Below, piece after piece: positions 43,166 through 53,911 of a stretch of DNA of 64,000 nucleotides. Position numbers and translations under genes: made by a program. A model generated the notes under the pieces. The model had not been told where the DNA came from. It made no database searches and was given only the letters and a program-made list of their open reading frames with translations. This DNA is from Bacteroides mediterraneensis (GTDB lineage Bacteria > Bacteroidota > Bacteroidia > Bacteroidales > Bacteroidaceae). The first letter of the stretch is position 1. Every line of letters begins with the position of its first letter. The stretch is taken from the NCBI RefSeq assembly GCF_025993685.1, contig NZ_DAJPEN010000001.1, forward strand, positions 744,001 to 808,000. Reading direction: 5' to 3'.

Positions 43166-45616
43166 ATGAGAAAAGTTCTGTGTGTATGTGTGCTTCTGAT
43201 AGCTTCTGTCTTGGGGTTAATCGCTGCAGAGACGGAGGATTTGAAATTGTGGTATTCGGCTCCGGCACGTAACTGGTGGGAAGCATTGCCTGTAGGTAAT
43301 TCTCATATAGGAGGAATGGTGTTTGGAGGAGTTGCACATGAAGAAATTCAGCTGAATGAAGAAACCTTTTGGGCGGGTGGTCCGTACAGTAATAACCGGG
43401 AAGGGGCATCTGCTTATCTGAATGAGGTGAGAAAACTGATTTTTGAAGGGAAAAACTCAGAGGCCAGGAGTTTGCTGGATGCAAAGTTCATGACTTCTCA
43501 GCATGGAATGCGTTACCTGACTTTGGGTAGTCTGCGGATGGATTTTGATTGCGAAGGAGAGGTGGATGCTTATTCTCGTGACTTGAATTTGGAGGATGCG
43601 ACGGCTTCTGTCCGTTTCCGTTGTGGTGGAGTGGAATATACCCGTCGGGTGTTTACTTCCTTTGCCGATAATGTCATGGTGATTGAACTGGCTGCGGGTG
43701 AGGGAAGTAAAAATTTGGGAGTTGATTTGAGATATGCTTGTCCACTGACTTCAGAAGTGAAAAATGAAGGGGAATACCTTGTCATGTACTGTAATGGTGC
43801 GGAGCATGAAGGCATTCCGGCTGCGCTTCATGCGGTGGTGATGATGCGTGTAAAGTCGGATGGAAAAGTGGTATGCAAGGATGGACGTCTTTCTGTGAAG
43901 GATGCATCGTCGGCTACCATCTTTCTGAGTGCGGCAACTAATTTCGTCAATTATCAGGATGTATCGGGAGATGCATACGCCAAAGCGCGTCGTGCCATCG
44001 AAGGAGCTTGGGACAAACCGAATAAAGTATTGTATAAGGAACATAAGGAAACTTACTCCGAGCAGTTCGGAAGGGTGGACCTGAGTTTGCCTTCTTCTGA
44101 ATTTTCGAAAAGGGAAACAGACATACGTATCAATGAATTCAATAAGGTAGAAGATTGTTCGCTGGCTGCATTGATGTTTCAGTATGGGCGTTATCTGTTG
44201 ATATCGTCCTCTCAGCCAGGTAGCCAGCCGGCAAATCTACAGGGTATATGGAACAAGGATTTGTATGCACCTTGGGACAGCAAATACACCATCAACATCA
44301 ATGCGGAGATGAACTACTGGCCGGCAGAAGTGACCAACCTGTCGGAGACGCATCATCCGTTCTTCGAGATGGCACGTGACCTTTCTGTAACGGGAAGGGA
44401 AACAGCTCGTGTGTTGTATGGGGCCAAAGGATGGGTAGCTCACCATAATACGGATATTTGGAGGGCGGCCGGACCGGTGGATTTTGCAGATGCAGGTATG
44501 TGGCCCAATGGAGGAGCATGGGTAGCTCAGCATCTTTGGCAGCATTATCTGTATTCCGGTGACAAGGATTTTCTGCGGGAGTATTATCCGGTGTTGAAGG
44601 GTACGGCCGATTTTCTTTTGTCGTTCATGACCAAGCACCCCCGTTATGGTTGGATGGTGACGGCTCCTTCTGTTTCTCCAGAGCATGGACCGAACGGGGT
44701 ATCCATCGTGGCAGGATGTACGATGGACAACCAGATTGCTTTTGATGCATTGAGCAATACGCTGCGTGCGGCACGGATATTGGAGGAAAGCCAGGCATAT
44801 TGTGACTCTCTTCAGCACTTGATAAACCAGTTGCCTCCAATGCAGATTGGACGGTACAATCAGTTGCAGGAGTGGTTGGAGGATGTGGATGATCCGAAAG
44901 ACCAGCATCGGCATATCTCTCATCTGTATGGTTTGTATCCGAGCAATCAGGTATCTCCTTATCGAAGTCCGGAATTGTTCCAGGCTGCCAAAAATACCTT
45001 GATACAGAGAGGAGATATGGCAACCGGGTGGAGTATTGGCTGGAAGATTAATTTCTGGGCGCGCATGCTGGATGGCAATCATGCATATCGAATCATCCGG
45101 AATATGCTTTCTTTGTTGCCGTGCGACAGTCTGGCTGGAAAATATCCTTTGGGACGTACGTATCCGAATATGCTGGATGCGCATCCGCCTTTTCAGATAG
45201 ACGGGAACTTCGGCTTTACGGCTGGAGTGGCTGAGATGCTTTTGCAGAGTCATGACGGGGCTGTACATTTGCTGCCGGCCATACCCAATGAGTGGCAGGA
45301 GGGAAGTGTAAAAGGTTTGGTGGCCCGAGGAGGCTTCGTGGTGGATATGGACTGGAAGAATACGAATCTCACGCAGGCGGTAGTCTATTCCCGTATTGGA
45401 GGAGTGATTCGTTTACGGTCTTATGTTCCTCTGAAAGGAAAAGGCTTGAAGGAAGCTTCGGGTGATTGTCCGAATGACTTGTTGAGGCAGGCAGAAATTT
45501 CTGCGCCACTGATTTCGGAGAAACTGATACAACCGGAAAAACCTGAATTGAGGAAGGTGTATGAATACGATTTGAAGACGAAGCCGGGAAAGCGGTATGT
45601 AGTTTACGCAAAATAG
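43166..45616 (+). CDS. GH95 alpha-L-fucosidase / alpha-L-galactosidase
   Basis: An 816-residue exported GH95 enzyme (signal peptide to about 21). An N-terminal beta domain with [22 protein letters not shown] is followed by the (alpha/alpha)6 barrel. Family features are [13 protein letters not shown], where two Asn activate water, Glu506 in SVSPEHG as probable acid and Asp679 in [10 protein letters not shown]. The family includes alpha-1,2-L-fucosidases, and enzymes from complex-xylan loci that remove alpha-L-galactose. Context favours the latter, but the deciding residue cannot be settled by eye. It is 19 bases after the esterase. Confidence 0.92.
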   Translation: MRKVLCVCVLLIASVLGLIAAETEDLKLWYSAPARNWWEALPVGNSHIGGMVFGGVAHEEIQLNEETFWAGGPYSNNREGASAYLNEVRKLIFEGKNSEARSLLDAKFMTSQHGMRYLTLGSLRMDFDCEGEVDAYSRDLNLEDATASVRFRCGGVEYTRRVFTSFADNVMVIELAAGEGSKNLGVDLRYACPLTSEVKNEGEYLVMYCNGAEHEGIPAALHAVVMMRVKSDGKVVCKDGRLSVKDASSATIFLSAATNFVNYQDVSGDAYAKARRAIEGAWDKPNKVLYKEHKETYSEQFGRVDLSLPSSEFSKRETDIRINEFNKVEDCSLAALMFQYGRYLLISSSQPGSQPANLQGIWNKDLYAPWDSKYTININAEMNYWPAEVTNLSETHHPFFEMARDLSVTGRETARVLYGAKGWVAHHNTDIWRAAGPVDFADAGMWPNGGAWVAQHLWQHYLYSGDKDFLREYYPVLKGTADFLLSFMTKHPRYGWMVTAPSVSPEHGPNGVSIVAGCTMDNQIAFDALSNTLRAARILEESQAYCDSLQHLINQLPPMQIGRYNQLQEWLEDVDDPKDQHRHISHLYGLYPSNQVSPYRSPELFQAAKNTLIQRGDMATGWSIGWKINFWARMLDGNHAYRIIRNMLSLLPCDSLAGKYPLGRTYPNMLDAHPPFQIDGNFGFTAGVAEMLLQSHDGAVHLLPAIPNEWQEGSVKGLVARGGFVVDMDWKNTNLTQAVVYSRIGGVIRLRSYVPLKGKGLKEASGDCPNDLLRQAEISAPLISEKLIQPEKPELRKVYEYDLKTKPGKRYVVYAK

Positions 45617-45652
45617 AATTTGAACGAATCATTTGTAAAAGTATATATAATC

Positions 45653-47260
45653 ATGAAAAAACACTTTTTGTTAGCTTGTCTGTTAATGGCTATGGGAGGT
45701 ATATGGGCCGGTCCGGCCAATGCGCAATGTGGAGATAACGGGGATGGAACGTTTTCTAATCCGGTATTCTGGGCAGATGTGCCCGACCCGGATGTCATAC
45801 GTGTGGGGGATGACTTCTACATGGTGAGTACGACCATGCATCTGGTTCCCGGAGCGCCCATCATGCATTCAAAGGATCTGGTGAATTGGGAGATTGTCAG
45901 TTACCTGTACGACCGGCTGGATGACAAACCTAATTATGACTTGAAGGAGGGGACAGTTTACGGACGAGGACAGTGGGCTACTTCCTTGCGTTACCATGAT
46001 GGAATGTATTATGCGTATTTCTCTCCGAATGACACTCCTTACAAAGGATATGTATATACGACTTCCGATCCGAAAAAGGGATGGACCTTGTTGTCGCGAA
46101 TTCCTCACTTTCATGACGCATCGTTGTTTTTTGATGATGACGGGAAGGCCTATATCTTTTATGGAACCGGACAGCTGCGTGAGTTGAAGCCTGATTTGAG
46201 CGGTGTCATGCCGGGTGGGGTCGATATGAAGATATTCGAAAGAGATAAGGAGGAAAATGCCTTGCTGGAAGGTAGTAGGGTGATTAAACACGATGGAAAG
46301 TATTATTTGCTGATGATTTCATGGCCTCAGGGAGGCAATCGCCGGCAGGTATGCTATCGGGCGGATAAGATAACCGGACCTTATGAGAAAAAGGTGATAT
46401 TGGAAGATGCGTTTGCAGGTTTTCCGTATGTGGCACAAGGTACGATTGTGGATGACGGAAAAGGGAACTGGTATGGTGTTATTTTCCAGGATCGGAATGG
46501 GGTAGGTCGCGTGTTGACCGTGATGCCTTGCCGTTGGGTGGACGGCTGGCCAATGCTGGGTGACGAAAACGGACATGTGCCGGCGACGATGAACAAACCT
46601 GTACAGGGATATTCTTCCGAAGGGCTGGTAGTCAGCGATGATTTTAGTGGAAACAAGTTGAAATTGAACTGGCAGTGGAATCACAATCCGATGAATGATT
46701 GCTGGTCATTGACTGAACGTAAAGGATATTTGCGTTTGAAAACCGGACGGGTGGTTGATAATTTGTTTGTGGCTCCCAATACGTTGACTCAGCGCATGGA
46801 AGGGCCGGAATGTTCGGGAGTTGTTTGCATGGAACTTTCAGGCATGAAGGATGGAGATGTAGCCGGACTGAGTGCCTTTAATGGAGATGCGGGTATCTTG
46901 TCCGTGACTTGTGAAGGGAACCGGAAATACTTGACCATGAAGACGGAAAGTGTCCGGCTGGATGACACGAACAAGGCAGTGACAGGTCTCGACCGAAACG
47001 TGATGCAGACTGTCGACTTGACGTCGGATGTGATATACCTTCGTCTGGATGGAGATTTCAGGTTGAACAAGGACATGGCCTGCTTCTATTATAGTTACGA
47101 TAATAGGGACTGGAAGAAAATCGGTTCTGATTTCAAAATGATTTTTGACTATCGTCGTTTCTTTATGGGAACCAAATTTGCCTTGTTTAATTATGCAACA
47201 AAGACTCTGGGAGGTTTTGTGGATATAGATTTCTTCGATTATAAACACATTAAGAAGTAA
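45653..47260 (+). CDS. GH43 arabinofuranosidase/xylosidase with C-terminal beta-sandwich
   Basis: A 535-residue secreted GH43 enzyme. ATG 45653 is chosen because the signal peptide (ending ANAQ) begins there. An upstream frame from 45620 has no matching signal. Catalytic residues are Asp45 in VPDPDV, Asp155 in HDASLFFDD and Glu206 in LLEGSRV. A C-terminal sandwich domain (about 330-535) has VVSDDFSGNKLKLNWQWNHNP, as in subfamilies with arabinofuranosidase or xylosidase activity such as GH43_12. It differs clearly from the three CBM6-bearing GH43 enzymes later in the operon. Confidence 0.9.
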   Translation: MKKHFLLACLLMAMGGIWAGPANAQCGDNGDGTFSNPVFWADVPDPDVIRVGDDFYMVSTTMHLVPGAPIMHSKDLVNWEIVSYLYDRLDDKPNYDLKEGTVYGRGQWATSLRYHDGMYYAYFSPNDTPYKGYVYTTSDPKKGWTLLSRIPHFHDASLFFDDDGKAYIFYGTGQLRELKPDLSGVMPGGVDMKIFERDKEENALLEGSRVIKHDGKYYLLMISWPQGGNRRQVCYRADKITGPYEKKVILEDAFAGFPYVAQGTIVDDGKGNWYGVIFQDRNGVGRVLTVMPCRWVDGWPMLGDENGHVPATMNKPVQGYSSEGLVVSDDFSGNKLKLNWQWNHNPMNDCWSLTERKGYLRLKTGRVVDNLFVAPNTLTQRMEGPECSGVVCMELSGMKDGDVAGLSAFNGDAGILSVTCEGNRKYLTMKTESVRLDDTNKAVTGLDRNVMQTVDLTSDVIYLRLDGDFRLNKDMACFYYSYDNRDWKKIGSDFKMIFDYRRFFMGTKFALFNYATKTLGGFVDIDFFDYKHIKK

Positions 47261-47278
47261 TTGTGGATTTGGAATTTT

Positions 47279-49684
47279 ATGAAGGTTGGAATGATGAAAC
47301 GGAATTTGATTGCAGGATGCCTGTGTTTGATGATGTGGAATGGTATCTCTTCGAATATTCAGGCACAAGATAGATTGTACAAGAATACTTTTCCTTTAGG
47401 GGATGTGGAATTGCTTGACGGGCCGTTTAAGCATGCTCAGGAATTAAACCTCAAGGTCTTGATGGAATATGATGTAGACCGCCTCTTGGCTCCTTTCTTG
47501 AAAGAAGCAGGGTTGCCCGTAAAAGCGGAGCCATTCCCGAATTGGGCGGGGCTTGACGGACATGTCGGCGGGCATTATTTATCAGCTATGGCGATGAATT
47601 ATGCAGCTACAGGCAATGAAGAGTGCAAAAAACGGATGGAATATATGCTGAGTGAATTGAAACGTTGCCAGGAGAGTAATGGAGACGGCTATATCGGAGG
47701 TATTCCTAATGGAAAGGTGCTGTGGACGGATATAAAAAACGGAAAAGTAGAGTCTATTTGGAAATATTGGGCTCCGTGGTATAACGTACATAAAATCTTT
47801 GCCGGATTGAGGGATGCCTGGATGTATACGGGAAACGAGGAAGCACTGGATATGTTCTTGAATTTGTGTGACTGGGGAATTTCTGTCACGGAAGGACTGT
47901 CAGACAATCAGATGGAACAGATGCTGGCCAATGAATTTGGGGGAATGGATGAAATCTTTGCCGATGCCTATCAGATTACGGGTGAACAGAAATATCTGAC
48001 TATGGCCAAACGTTTCTCTCATCGGTGGTTGTTCGACAGTATGGCAGCGCACAAGGACAATTTGGACAATATACATGCGAACACGCAGATTCCGAAAGTT
48101 ATCGGGTATCAGCGTATTGCAGAAGTGTGTGGAGATAATCAATACTTGGATGCAGCCGATTTCTTTTGGAACATTGTAGCCTGCAAGCGTTCGCTGGCGT
48201 TGGGCGGGAACAGCCGTCGGGAGTATTTTTCGGGCATGGACGATTTCAGAAGTCATGTAGAAGTGCGGGAAGGTCCGGAATCCTGTAATACGTATAACAT
48301 GTTGAAACTGACGGAAGGTTTGTTCCGGATGACAGGAAAGGCTACATATACGGACTTTTATGAGAGAGCCCTGTATAATCATATTTTGTCAACACAGCAT
48401 CCGGAACACGGTGGTTACGTGTACTTCACTTCGGCTCGTCCGGCACACTATCGGGTGTACTCGAAACCTAACAGTGCCATGTGGTGTTGTGTAGGCACCG
48501 GAATGGAGAATCATGGGAAGTATGGGGAGTTTATCTATACGCATGCTTCTGATTCGCTGTTTGTCAATCTTTTCATTCCTTCACGACTGAACTGGGAACA
48601 GGAGAAAGCCACGATTACGCAGGAAACCCAGTTTCCTGATGCGGAGACCTCTCGGTTGACAGTGGGGTTGACGGATGGAAGGTCTCGTCATTTCAAATTG
48701 TTGGTGAGACGTCCGGAATGGGTCACAGATGGATATGAAGTAAGATGCAATGGAAAGGTAGTGGAGGCTTCGGAGAAGGCAGACGGTTCTTCTTATATCT
48801 GTATTGACCGTGAATGGAAAGATGGTGATAAGGTGGAAGTGTTCTTGCCTATGAAAATGCGATTGGAATCCCTTCAAGGAGAAGATGATTTTGTGGCCAT
48901 TATGCGTGGTCCTATCCTGATGGGTGCATCTGTAGGTACAGATAATTTGGATGGCTTGGTGGCAGATGACGGGCGTTGGGGACATATTGCTTCAGGCAAG
49001 TTGGTGCCATTAAGTGAAACTCCGGTCTTGATTGGAAGTAAAGAAGAGGTGACCAATTACCTGAATGGGCTGAAACCCATGGAAGGTCAGACTTTACGTT
49101 ATAAATTGTCGGGCATATTCAATGATTCGAAGTTTGACGGTCTGGTGTTGGAACCCTTCTCCCGTATTCATGATTGTCGATACATGATGTATTGGTTATG
49201 TATGACGGCGGATCGATATGCTGCGTATACGAAGCGTACACAAGAAGAGGAAAAACGGTTGATGGCATTGGATGCGCGTACGTTGGATGCGGTAAGTGTC
49301 GGTGAACAGCAGCCTGAAGTGGATCATAAAATGGTGAAGGAGAACTCTGAAACCGGATTATTGAAAGGTAAGAAGTGGAGGGATGCCCGCAATGGAGGGT
49401 ATTTCAAATATACACTTTCTACCAACGGCAAGCAGCCTTCTTCCCTTATGGCTACTTATTGGGGGAATGAACAAGGCAATCGGAATTTTGAAATTGTGGT
49501 CGATGGTACGGTTGTGGCGACTGAGAATATCGTGGGCAAATGGAACAAGGAAGAATTTGTGGATGTGGAATATAAATTGCCCGAAGCTCTGGTAAAAGGA
49601 AAAAATCAGATTGAAGTCATGTTTAGAAGTAAGGACAATAATGTGGCAGGTGGAATTTTCATGCTGCGTTTGCTTACGGAATAA
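47279..49684 (+). CDS. GH127/GH146 beta-L-arabinofuranosidase (DUF1680)
   Basis: An 801-residue exported enzyme that removes beta-L-arabinofuranose. Starts at 47279, 47291 and 47294 are possible, and the signal peptide ends in NIQAQ. The (alpha/alpha)6 domain has GLDGHVGGHYLSAMA and VHKIFAGL. The zinc-cysteine active site is intact: Glu334 and Cys336 in PESCNTYNM, and Cys403-Cys404 in MWCCVGTGMENHGKYGE, the first of the pair being the expected nucleophile. C-terminal beta domains follow, including NFEIVVDGTVVATENI. The choice between GH127 and GH146 cannot be made by eye. Confidence 0.9.
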   Translation: MKVGMMKRNLIAGCLCLMMWNGISSNIQAQDRLYKNTFPLGDVELLDGPFKHAQELNLKVLMEYDVDRLLAPFLKEAGLPVKAEPFPNWAGLDGHVGGHYLSAMAMNYAATGNEECKKRMEYMLSELKRCQESNGDGYIGGIPNGKVLWTDIKNGKVESIWKYWAPWYNVHKIFAGLRDAWMYTGNEEALDMFLNLCDWGISVTEGLSDNQMEQMLANEFGGMDEIFADAYQITGEQKYLTMAKRFSHRWLFDSMAAHKDNLDNIHANTQIPKVIGYQRIAEVCGDNQYLDAADFFWNIVACKRSLALGGNSRREYFSGMDDFRSHVEVREGPESCNTYNMLKLTEGLFRMTGKATYTDFYERALYNHILSTQHPEHGGYVYFTSARPAHYRVYSKPNSAMWCCVGTGMENHGKYGEFIYTHASDSLFVNLFIPSRLNWEQEKATITQETQFPDAETSRLTVGLTDGRSRHFKLLVRRPEWVTDGYEVRCNGKVVEASEKADGSSYICIDREWKDGDKVEVFLPMKMRLESLQGEDDFVAIMRGPILMGASVGTDNLDGLVADDGRWGHIASGKLVPLSETPVLIGSKEEVTNYLNGLKPMEGQTLRYKLSGIFNDSKFDGLVLEPFSRIHDCRYMMYWLCMTADRYAAYTKRTQEEEKRLMALDARTLDAVSVGEQQPEVDHKMVKENSETGLLKGKKWRDARNGGYFKYTLSTNGKQPSSLMATYWGNEQGNRNFEIVVDGTVVATENIVGKWNKEEFVDVEYKLPEALVKGKNQIEVMFRSKDNNVAGGIFMLRLLTE

Positions 49685-49710
49685 TTGTTTTCAATAGGAA
49701 TCCATAAAGA

Positions 49711-49751
49711 ATGAGTATCCGCAATAGGTTGTTCCTATTGCGGGTTCTCAT
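49711..49751 (+). other. Intercistronic hairpin before the TlpA-like gene
   Basis: ATGAGTATCCGCAATAGG pairs with CCTATTGCGGGTTCTCAT around TTGTT (one mismatch, one G-T). No T-run follows. The 102-base gap is the longest in this operon, and the hairpin may process or stabilise the message rather than end it. Confidence 0.65.
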
Positions 49752-49786
49752 ACTTGAAACAAAAAGTAAGAACTTATAAAACAAAA

Positions 49787-51865
49787 ATGGTGGGATATCG
49801 TTACATAAAACTTTGTTTGTTTATCGCTTTGTTTTCTTTATCCACTTCTGCTCAAAATGTGAACAAAGTGGTGGAAAGGACGGTGGTAAATCCTTCTTTC
49901 AAAGCGAGAACCGGGAGTATCAATACGATAACTAAGGTGGAAATGACGGATGCTGATACTAAATTGTTCGTACATGTGGTATTTCGTCCTCACTGGTGGG
50001 TTTGCCTGGACAGTACGATTTATTTGGAAGATGTGTCTACAGGTTTACGTTACCAAACAACAGGGATAGAAGGGATGAAGTTTGGTGAACGGTTTTTCAT
50101 GCCGGATTCGGGAGAAACGGATGTGGTCTTGACTTTTCCTCCGTTGCCGGAATCGGTAAAAATGGTGAACTGGATTCGGCCAGATTCGTCAGAAGATAAT
50201 ACATACGGCATTGATCTGACAAAAGATGGAGAAGGGTTGGGTGTTTCTGAAAAACGAGAAAGATGGCTTGCTCAAAATCCACAGACGGGAACGTCAGTCG
50301 GAAGGAAGGAGGGATTTACTCATTTCTTTCACTCGGATACGACTTATGTGACTGGGGTACTTGATCATTATGATCCTATATTGGGATTTGATACCGGTAT
50401 CATTTATGTACAAGATATGCTGGAAGATAAAGACCGGCCAGTAGTCATAAAGATTCATCCGGACGGAAAATTAGAGGGAAAAGTATTTTTGGAGCATCCT
50501 TCCCGATGTTTAATGGTGATAGGAGAAAATAATTCACTGCATAGAAACATTTATCTTGAACCAGGAAAGACTTTGTCGCTGTATATCGATTTTGAAGATA
50601 TGCTTGCCCGCAGCAGAGCTAGAGACTGGAACTATCCGTTGTCCAATCTGATGTATGGAGATGAGTTGGGTGAGATAAACCGACAACTTGCCGAAGCACC
50701 GGAGTTTACGCTTGGCTATCTGGAAATGAAAGAAATGGAAAGTAAGTTGGCTCCAAAGCAGGTACGTGAGAAATGGGATGAAGCTGTGAGTTTATGGCAC
50801 GATAAGCTGTCTCAATACATGGATAAGCAACAGGTATGTCTTAAGGTCCGACAGTTGTTGCCATTGGATGAAAAGATATCTGGAGCATATTGGTTACTGG
50901 ATTACGCGATGGATTATACTTATGGGTTAGCGAATGATACTACCGGAAAAGCACCGTTACCCATGGAGTTTTTCAGCTTTTTGCGCGATATGCCGCTTAA
51001 TGATGAAAAAATTTTGGCTGTAAATAAAGCTTCCATCTTTATCAATCGTTTTGCGTTTATGGATTGGTTGCAAAAGCAGGCGTATGAAAAACTCAAAGCA
51101 TGCTATGGAATGGTAATTCCATCTGATATGACTCCTTTACAGACTGCGGAGAGAATGTTTTATCCTTATAAAATACAGACAGAGATTCTGATGGAGTATT
51201 TGAATATGACTGAAATACCTTTTTTGTGGCAGCTGGTTTTGTGCAATAAGATTTGTACAGTGTTGGAGGCGGAAGCTAACAAAAAAGTGACTCAGCAGGA
51301 TTTGAAAACGACACAGACGATGTCGTGTCTGAAGGATTCTTTCTGTGCAATGATTACTTATCCTGTGCTGACACAGGCAATAGAAAGCTCTTATCGGGAG
51401 TATCTCAAGAAGCAACCTTACCAACTACCCCCTTGTGAAGGAACGGATATTTTTCGAAAAATTACGGAATCTTATAAAGGGAAGATTTTGTTGGTTGATT
51501 TTTGGTCGACCGGTTGTGGCCCATGTCGGTTTGCTATTGAGAGAAGTGCAGACTTGAGAGCGAAATGGAGAGGGCATAAAGATGTGCAGTTCATATTTAT
51601 AACCAGTGAAGGTGAGTCTCCGGAGAAACCTTATAAAGAATATGTAGAAAAGAATTTAAAAGGAGAGGCTGTCTATCGCATTCCGTCATCCGACTATCAG
51701 CGCTTGCGTGAATTATTTAGTTTCAATGGCATTCCACGTTATATACTTGTGGGACGCGATGGAAAAATCATTTCGAATGATTATCAGCATATTTATCTGT
51801 CTGAAGCATTGGAGAAGGATTTGAAGGCCTTGGGAGTGAATTTGGATGAAGAAAAAGAAAAATAG
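49787..51865 (+). CDS. TlpA-like thioredoxin-fold protein with large N-terminal region
   Basis: A 692-residue exported protein (signal peptide to about residue 23, ending TSAQ). The start is ATG 49787. A TTG at 49754 gives a longer frame with no purpose. A long N-terminal part (about 30-540) has beta-rich and helical sections that I do not recognise. The C-terminal thioredoxin domain (about 548-685) has the redox motif CGPC (577-580) in DFWSTGCGPCRFAI and the cis-Pro region FNGIPRYILV. Such periplasmic disulfide reductases occur in many Bacteroidota sugar loci with no settled role. It is embedded between GH127/146 and GH97 in one operon. Confidence 0.85.
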   Translation: MVGYRYIKLCLFIALFSLSTSAQNVNKVVERTVVNPSFKARTGSINTITKVEMTDADTKLFVHVVFRPHWWVCLDSTIYLEDVSTGLRYQTTGIEGMKFGERFFMPDSGETDVVLTFPPLPESVKMVNWIRPDSSEDNTYGIDLTKDGEGLGVSEKRERWLAQNPQTGTSVGRKEGFTHFFHSDTTYVTGVLDHYDPILGFDTGIIYVQDMLEDKDRPVVIKIHPDGKLEGKVFLEHPSRCLMVIGENNSLHRNIYLEPGKTLSLYIDFEDMLARSRARDWNYPLSNLMYGDELGEINRQLAEAPEFTLGYLEMKEMESKLAPKQVREKWDEAVSLWHDKLSQYMDKQQVCLKVRQLLPLDEKISGAYWLLDYAMDYTYGLANDTTGKAPLPMEFFSFLRDMPLNDEKILAVNKASIFINRFAFMDWLQKQAYEKLKACYGMVIPSDMTPLQTAERMFYPYKIQTEILMEYLNMTEIPFLWQLVLCNKICTVLEAEANKKVTQQDLKTTQTMSCLKDSFCAMITYPVLTQAIESSYREYLKKQPYQLPPCEGTDIFRKITESYKGKILLVDFWSTGCGPCRFAIERSADLRAKWRGHKDVQFIFITSEGESPEKPYKEYVEKNLKGEAVYRIPSSDYQRLRELFSFNGIPRYILVGRDGKIISNDYQHIYLSEALEKDLKALGVNLDEEKEK

Positions 51866-51927
51866 GAATAGATAAATTTCGTTTAGAAGAATTTAAGTAG
51901 AGGTATATAAGTTTAAATTAAAAACTA

Positions 51928-53895
51928 ATGTCTATGATAAAACGTGTATTGTTATCGTCTTTTGCGGCAATGATGTGTATAACAGGGTTATATGCAGGTG
52001 AAAAAGATGTGTTAAGTCCTGATGGACGTTTGAAAGTGGTTGTTTCAGATGAAGGTGGAATGCCTTCTTATCAGGTATTCTATGACGGAGTGGCTTTTAT
52101 CAAGAAGTCTCCGTTGGGCATGAAGACCACTATCGGTGATTTTACGTCTTCTTTGTCATTGGGAAGTGAAATCAAGGAGGCTTCTATCCGGAAAAACTAC
52201 CGCTTGCCCAACATCAAAAAAAGTAAGGTGGAATATGCTGCTGAATCGGCTGTCATTCCGTTTACGAAAGAAGGGAGAACTGCTTTTGATGTAGAATTCC
52301 GGGTAAGTAACAATGATGTGGCTTTTAGATATACAGTGTATCCTAAGCAGGATATCTTGTGTTGTGTTGTGCAGCAGGAAGCTACGGGTTTTGTGTTGCC
52401 GGAAGGAACGACTACCTTCTTGTGCCCGCAAAGTGGACCGATGGGTGGTTTTGCCCGAACTTCTCCCAGCTATGAGACTCCATATACAGTAGATGATACG
52501 ATGGGAAAGAACGGTTGGGGAGAAGGATATACTTTCCCTTGCTTGTTTAAAAATTCGGACAAAGGATGGATTTTAATTTCTGAAACCGGAGTGAACAGCT
52601 ATTATTGTGGCAGTCGCCTGATGGGGCACGAGAACGGACTTTATACCATTGGTTTCCCGCAGGAAGGTGAATTTAACGGCAATGGTACGACTTCTCCGGG
52701 CATTGCATTGCCAGGAAAAACTCCATGGCGTACCATAACCTTGGGGCCAACGTTGGCTCCTATCGTAGAAACAACCGTACCGTTTGATGTGGTAGAACCT
52801 TTGTATGAACCGTCGAAAGATTATGCGGCTGAATATGGTTGTGGAACTTGGAGCTGGATTATTGCGGGAGATGCCAGTATGAATATGGACGACCAGAAGC
52901 GTTACATAGATTTCTGTGCAGCGATGGGTTACCGTACGGTACTGGTCGATGCGCTCTGGGATACGCAGGTGGGCTACGACAAAATAGAAGAACTGGCAGC
53001 TTATGCCAAGCAGAAGAATGTAGGCTTGTATTTGTGGTATAATTCCAATGGATACTGGAATGATGCGCCTCAAGGTCCTCGTGGAAAGATGAGTAACATT
53101 ATCGCCCGTCGGAAAGAAATGAAGTGGATGCAGCGTATTGGTATCAAGGGAATCAAGGTTGACTTTGTGGGTAGTGACAAGCAGGTTACCATGCAGCTTT
53201 ACGAAGATATTCTGGCCGATGCAAATGATTATGGACTCTTGGTCATTTTTCATGGATGCACCATTCCACGTGGATGGGAGCGTATGTATCCTAATTATGC
53301 GGCCAGTGAAGCGGTATTGGCCAGTGAGAACATGAATTTCTCGCAGGGAAGTTGTGATGCGGAAGCATTCAATGCATGCATTCATCCGTTTGTGCGCAAC
53401 ACGATTGGGAGCATGGATTTTGGAGGAAGTACTTTGAATAAATATTATAATGCGAAAAATGAGCCGGGTGGACGGATGAGAGTCACTTCTGATGTGTTTG
53501 CACTGGCTACGGCAGTATTGTTTCAGAGTCCGGTACAACATTTTGCATTGGCACCTAATAATCTGACGGATGCTCCGGCTTGGGCAGTCGATTTCATGAA
53601 GAAGGTGCCTACCACATGGGATGAGGTAAAGTTTATAGACGGATATCCTGGAAAATATATCGTAATGGCACGTAAACATGCCGGTAAGTGGTATGTGGCA
53701 GGTATTAATGCACAGGATGAAACCGTTAATTTGAAGATTGATGTTTCGTCCTTGTTTGCGGCAGGAGAGGTTGTCTGTGTGTATGAAGATAATGATAAAC
53801 TGGCAGGCTCTGTCAAGGAACAGGTTATCAGTAAGAAACAAGTTGTGAACCTTTCTATTCCTAAAAATGGGGGTATAGTAATTACTCGGAAATAA
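51928..53895 (+). CDS. GH97, retaining type (probable alpha-galactosidase)
   Basis: A 655-residue exported GH97 enzyme (signal peptide to about 22). An N-terminal beta-super-sandwich (about 25-280) precedes the TIM barrel. The nucleophile position carries Asp412 in IKVDFVGSD, as in the retaining alpha-galactosidase branch. The inverting alpha-glucosidase branch uses Glu elsewhere. LVIFHGCTIPRGWERMYPN and a later ASEAVLASENM give the acid/base region. Calcium is bound at the active site in known members. In a xylan locus it could remove alpha-galactose, or beta-L-arabinopyranose, from side chains. Confidence 0.9.
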   Translation: MSMIKRVLLSSFAAMMCITGLYAGEKDVLSPDGRLKVVVSDEGGMPSYQVFYDGVAFIKKSPLGMKTTIGDFTSSLSLGSEIKEASIRKNYRLPNIKKSKVEYAAESAVIPFTKEGRTAFDVEFRVSNNDVAFRYTVYPKQDILCCVVQQEATGFVLPEGTTTFLCPQSGPMGGFARTSPSYETPYTVDDTMGKNGWGEGYTFPCLFKNSDKGWILISETGVNSYYCGSRLMGHENGLYTIGFPQEGEFNGNGTTSPGIALPGKTPWRTITLGPTLAPIVETTVPFDVVEPLYEPSKDYAAEYGCGTWSWIIAGDASMNMDDQKRYIDFCAAMGYRTVLVDALWDTQVGYDKIEELAAYAKQKNVGLYLWYNSNGYWNDAPQGPRGKMSNIIARRKEMKWMQRIGIKGIKVDFVGSDKQVTMQLYEDILADANDYGLLVIFHGCTIPRGWERMYPNYAASEAVLASENMNFSQGSCDAEAFNACIHPFVRNTIGSMDFGGSTLNKYYNAKNEPGGRMRVTSDVFALATAVLFQSPVQHFALAPNNLTDAPAWAVDFMKKVPTTWDEVKFIDGYPGKYIVMARKHAGKWYVAGINAQDETVNLKIDVSSLFAAGEVVCVYEDNDKLAGSVKEQVISKKQVVNLSIPKNGGIVITRK

Positions 53896-53911
53896 TTGTG
53901 AAGAAAAAGTT

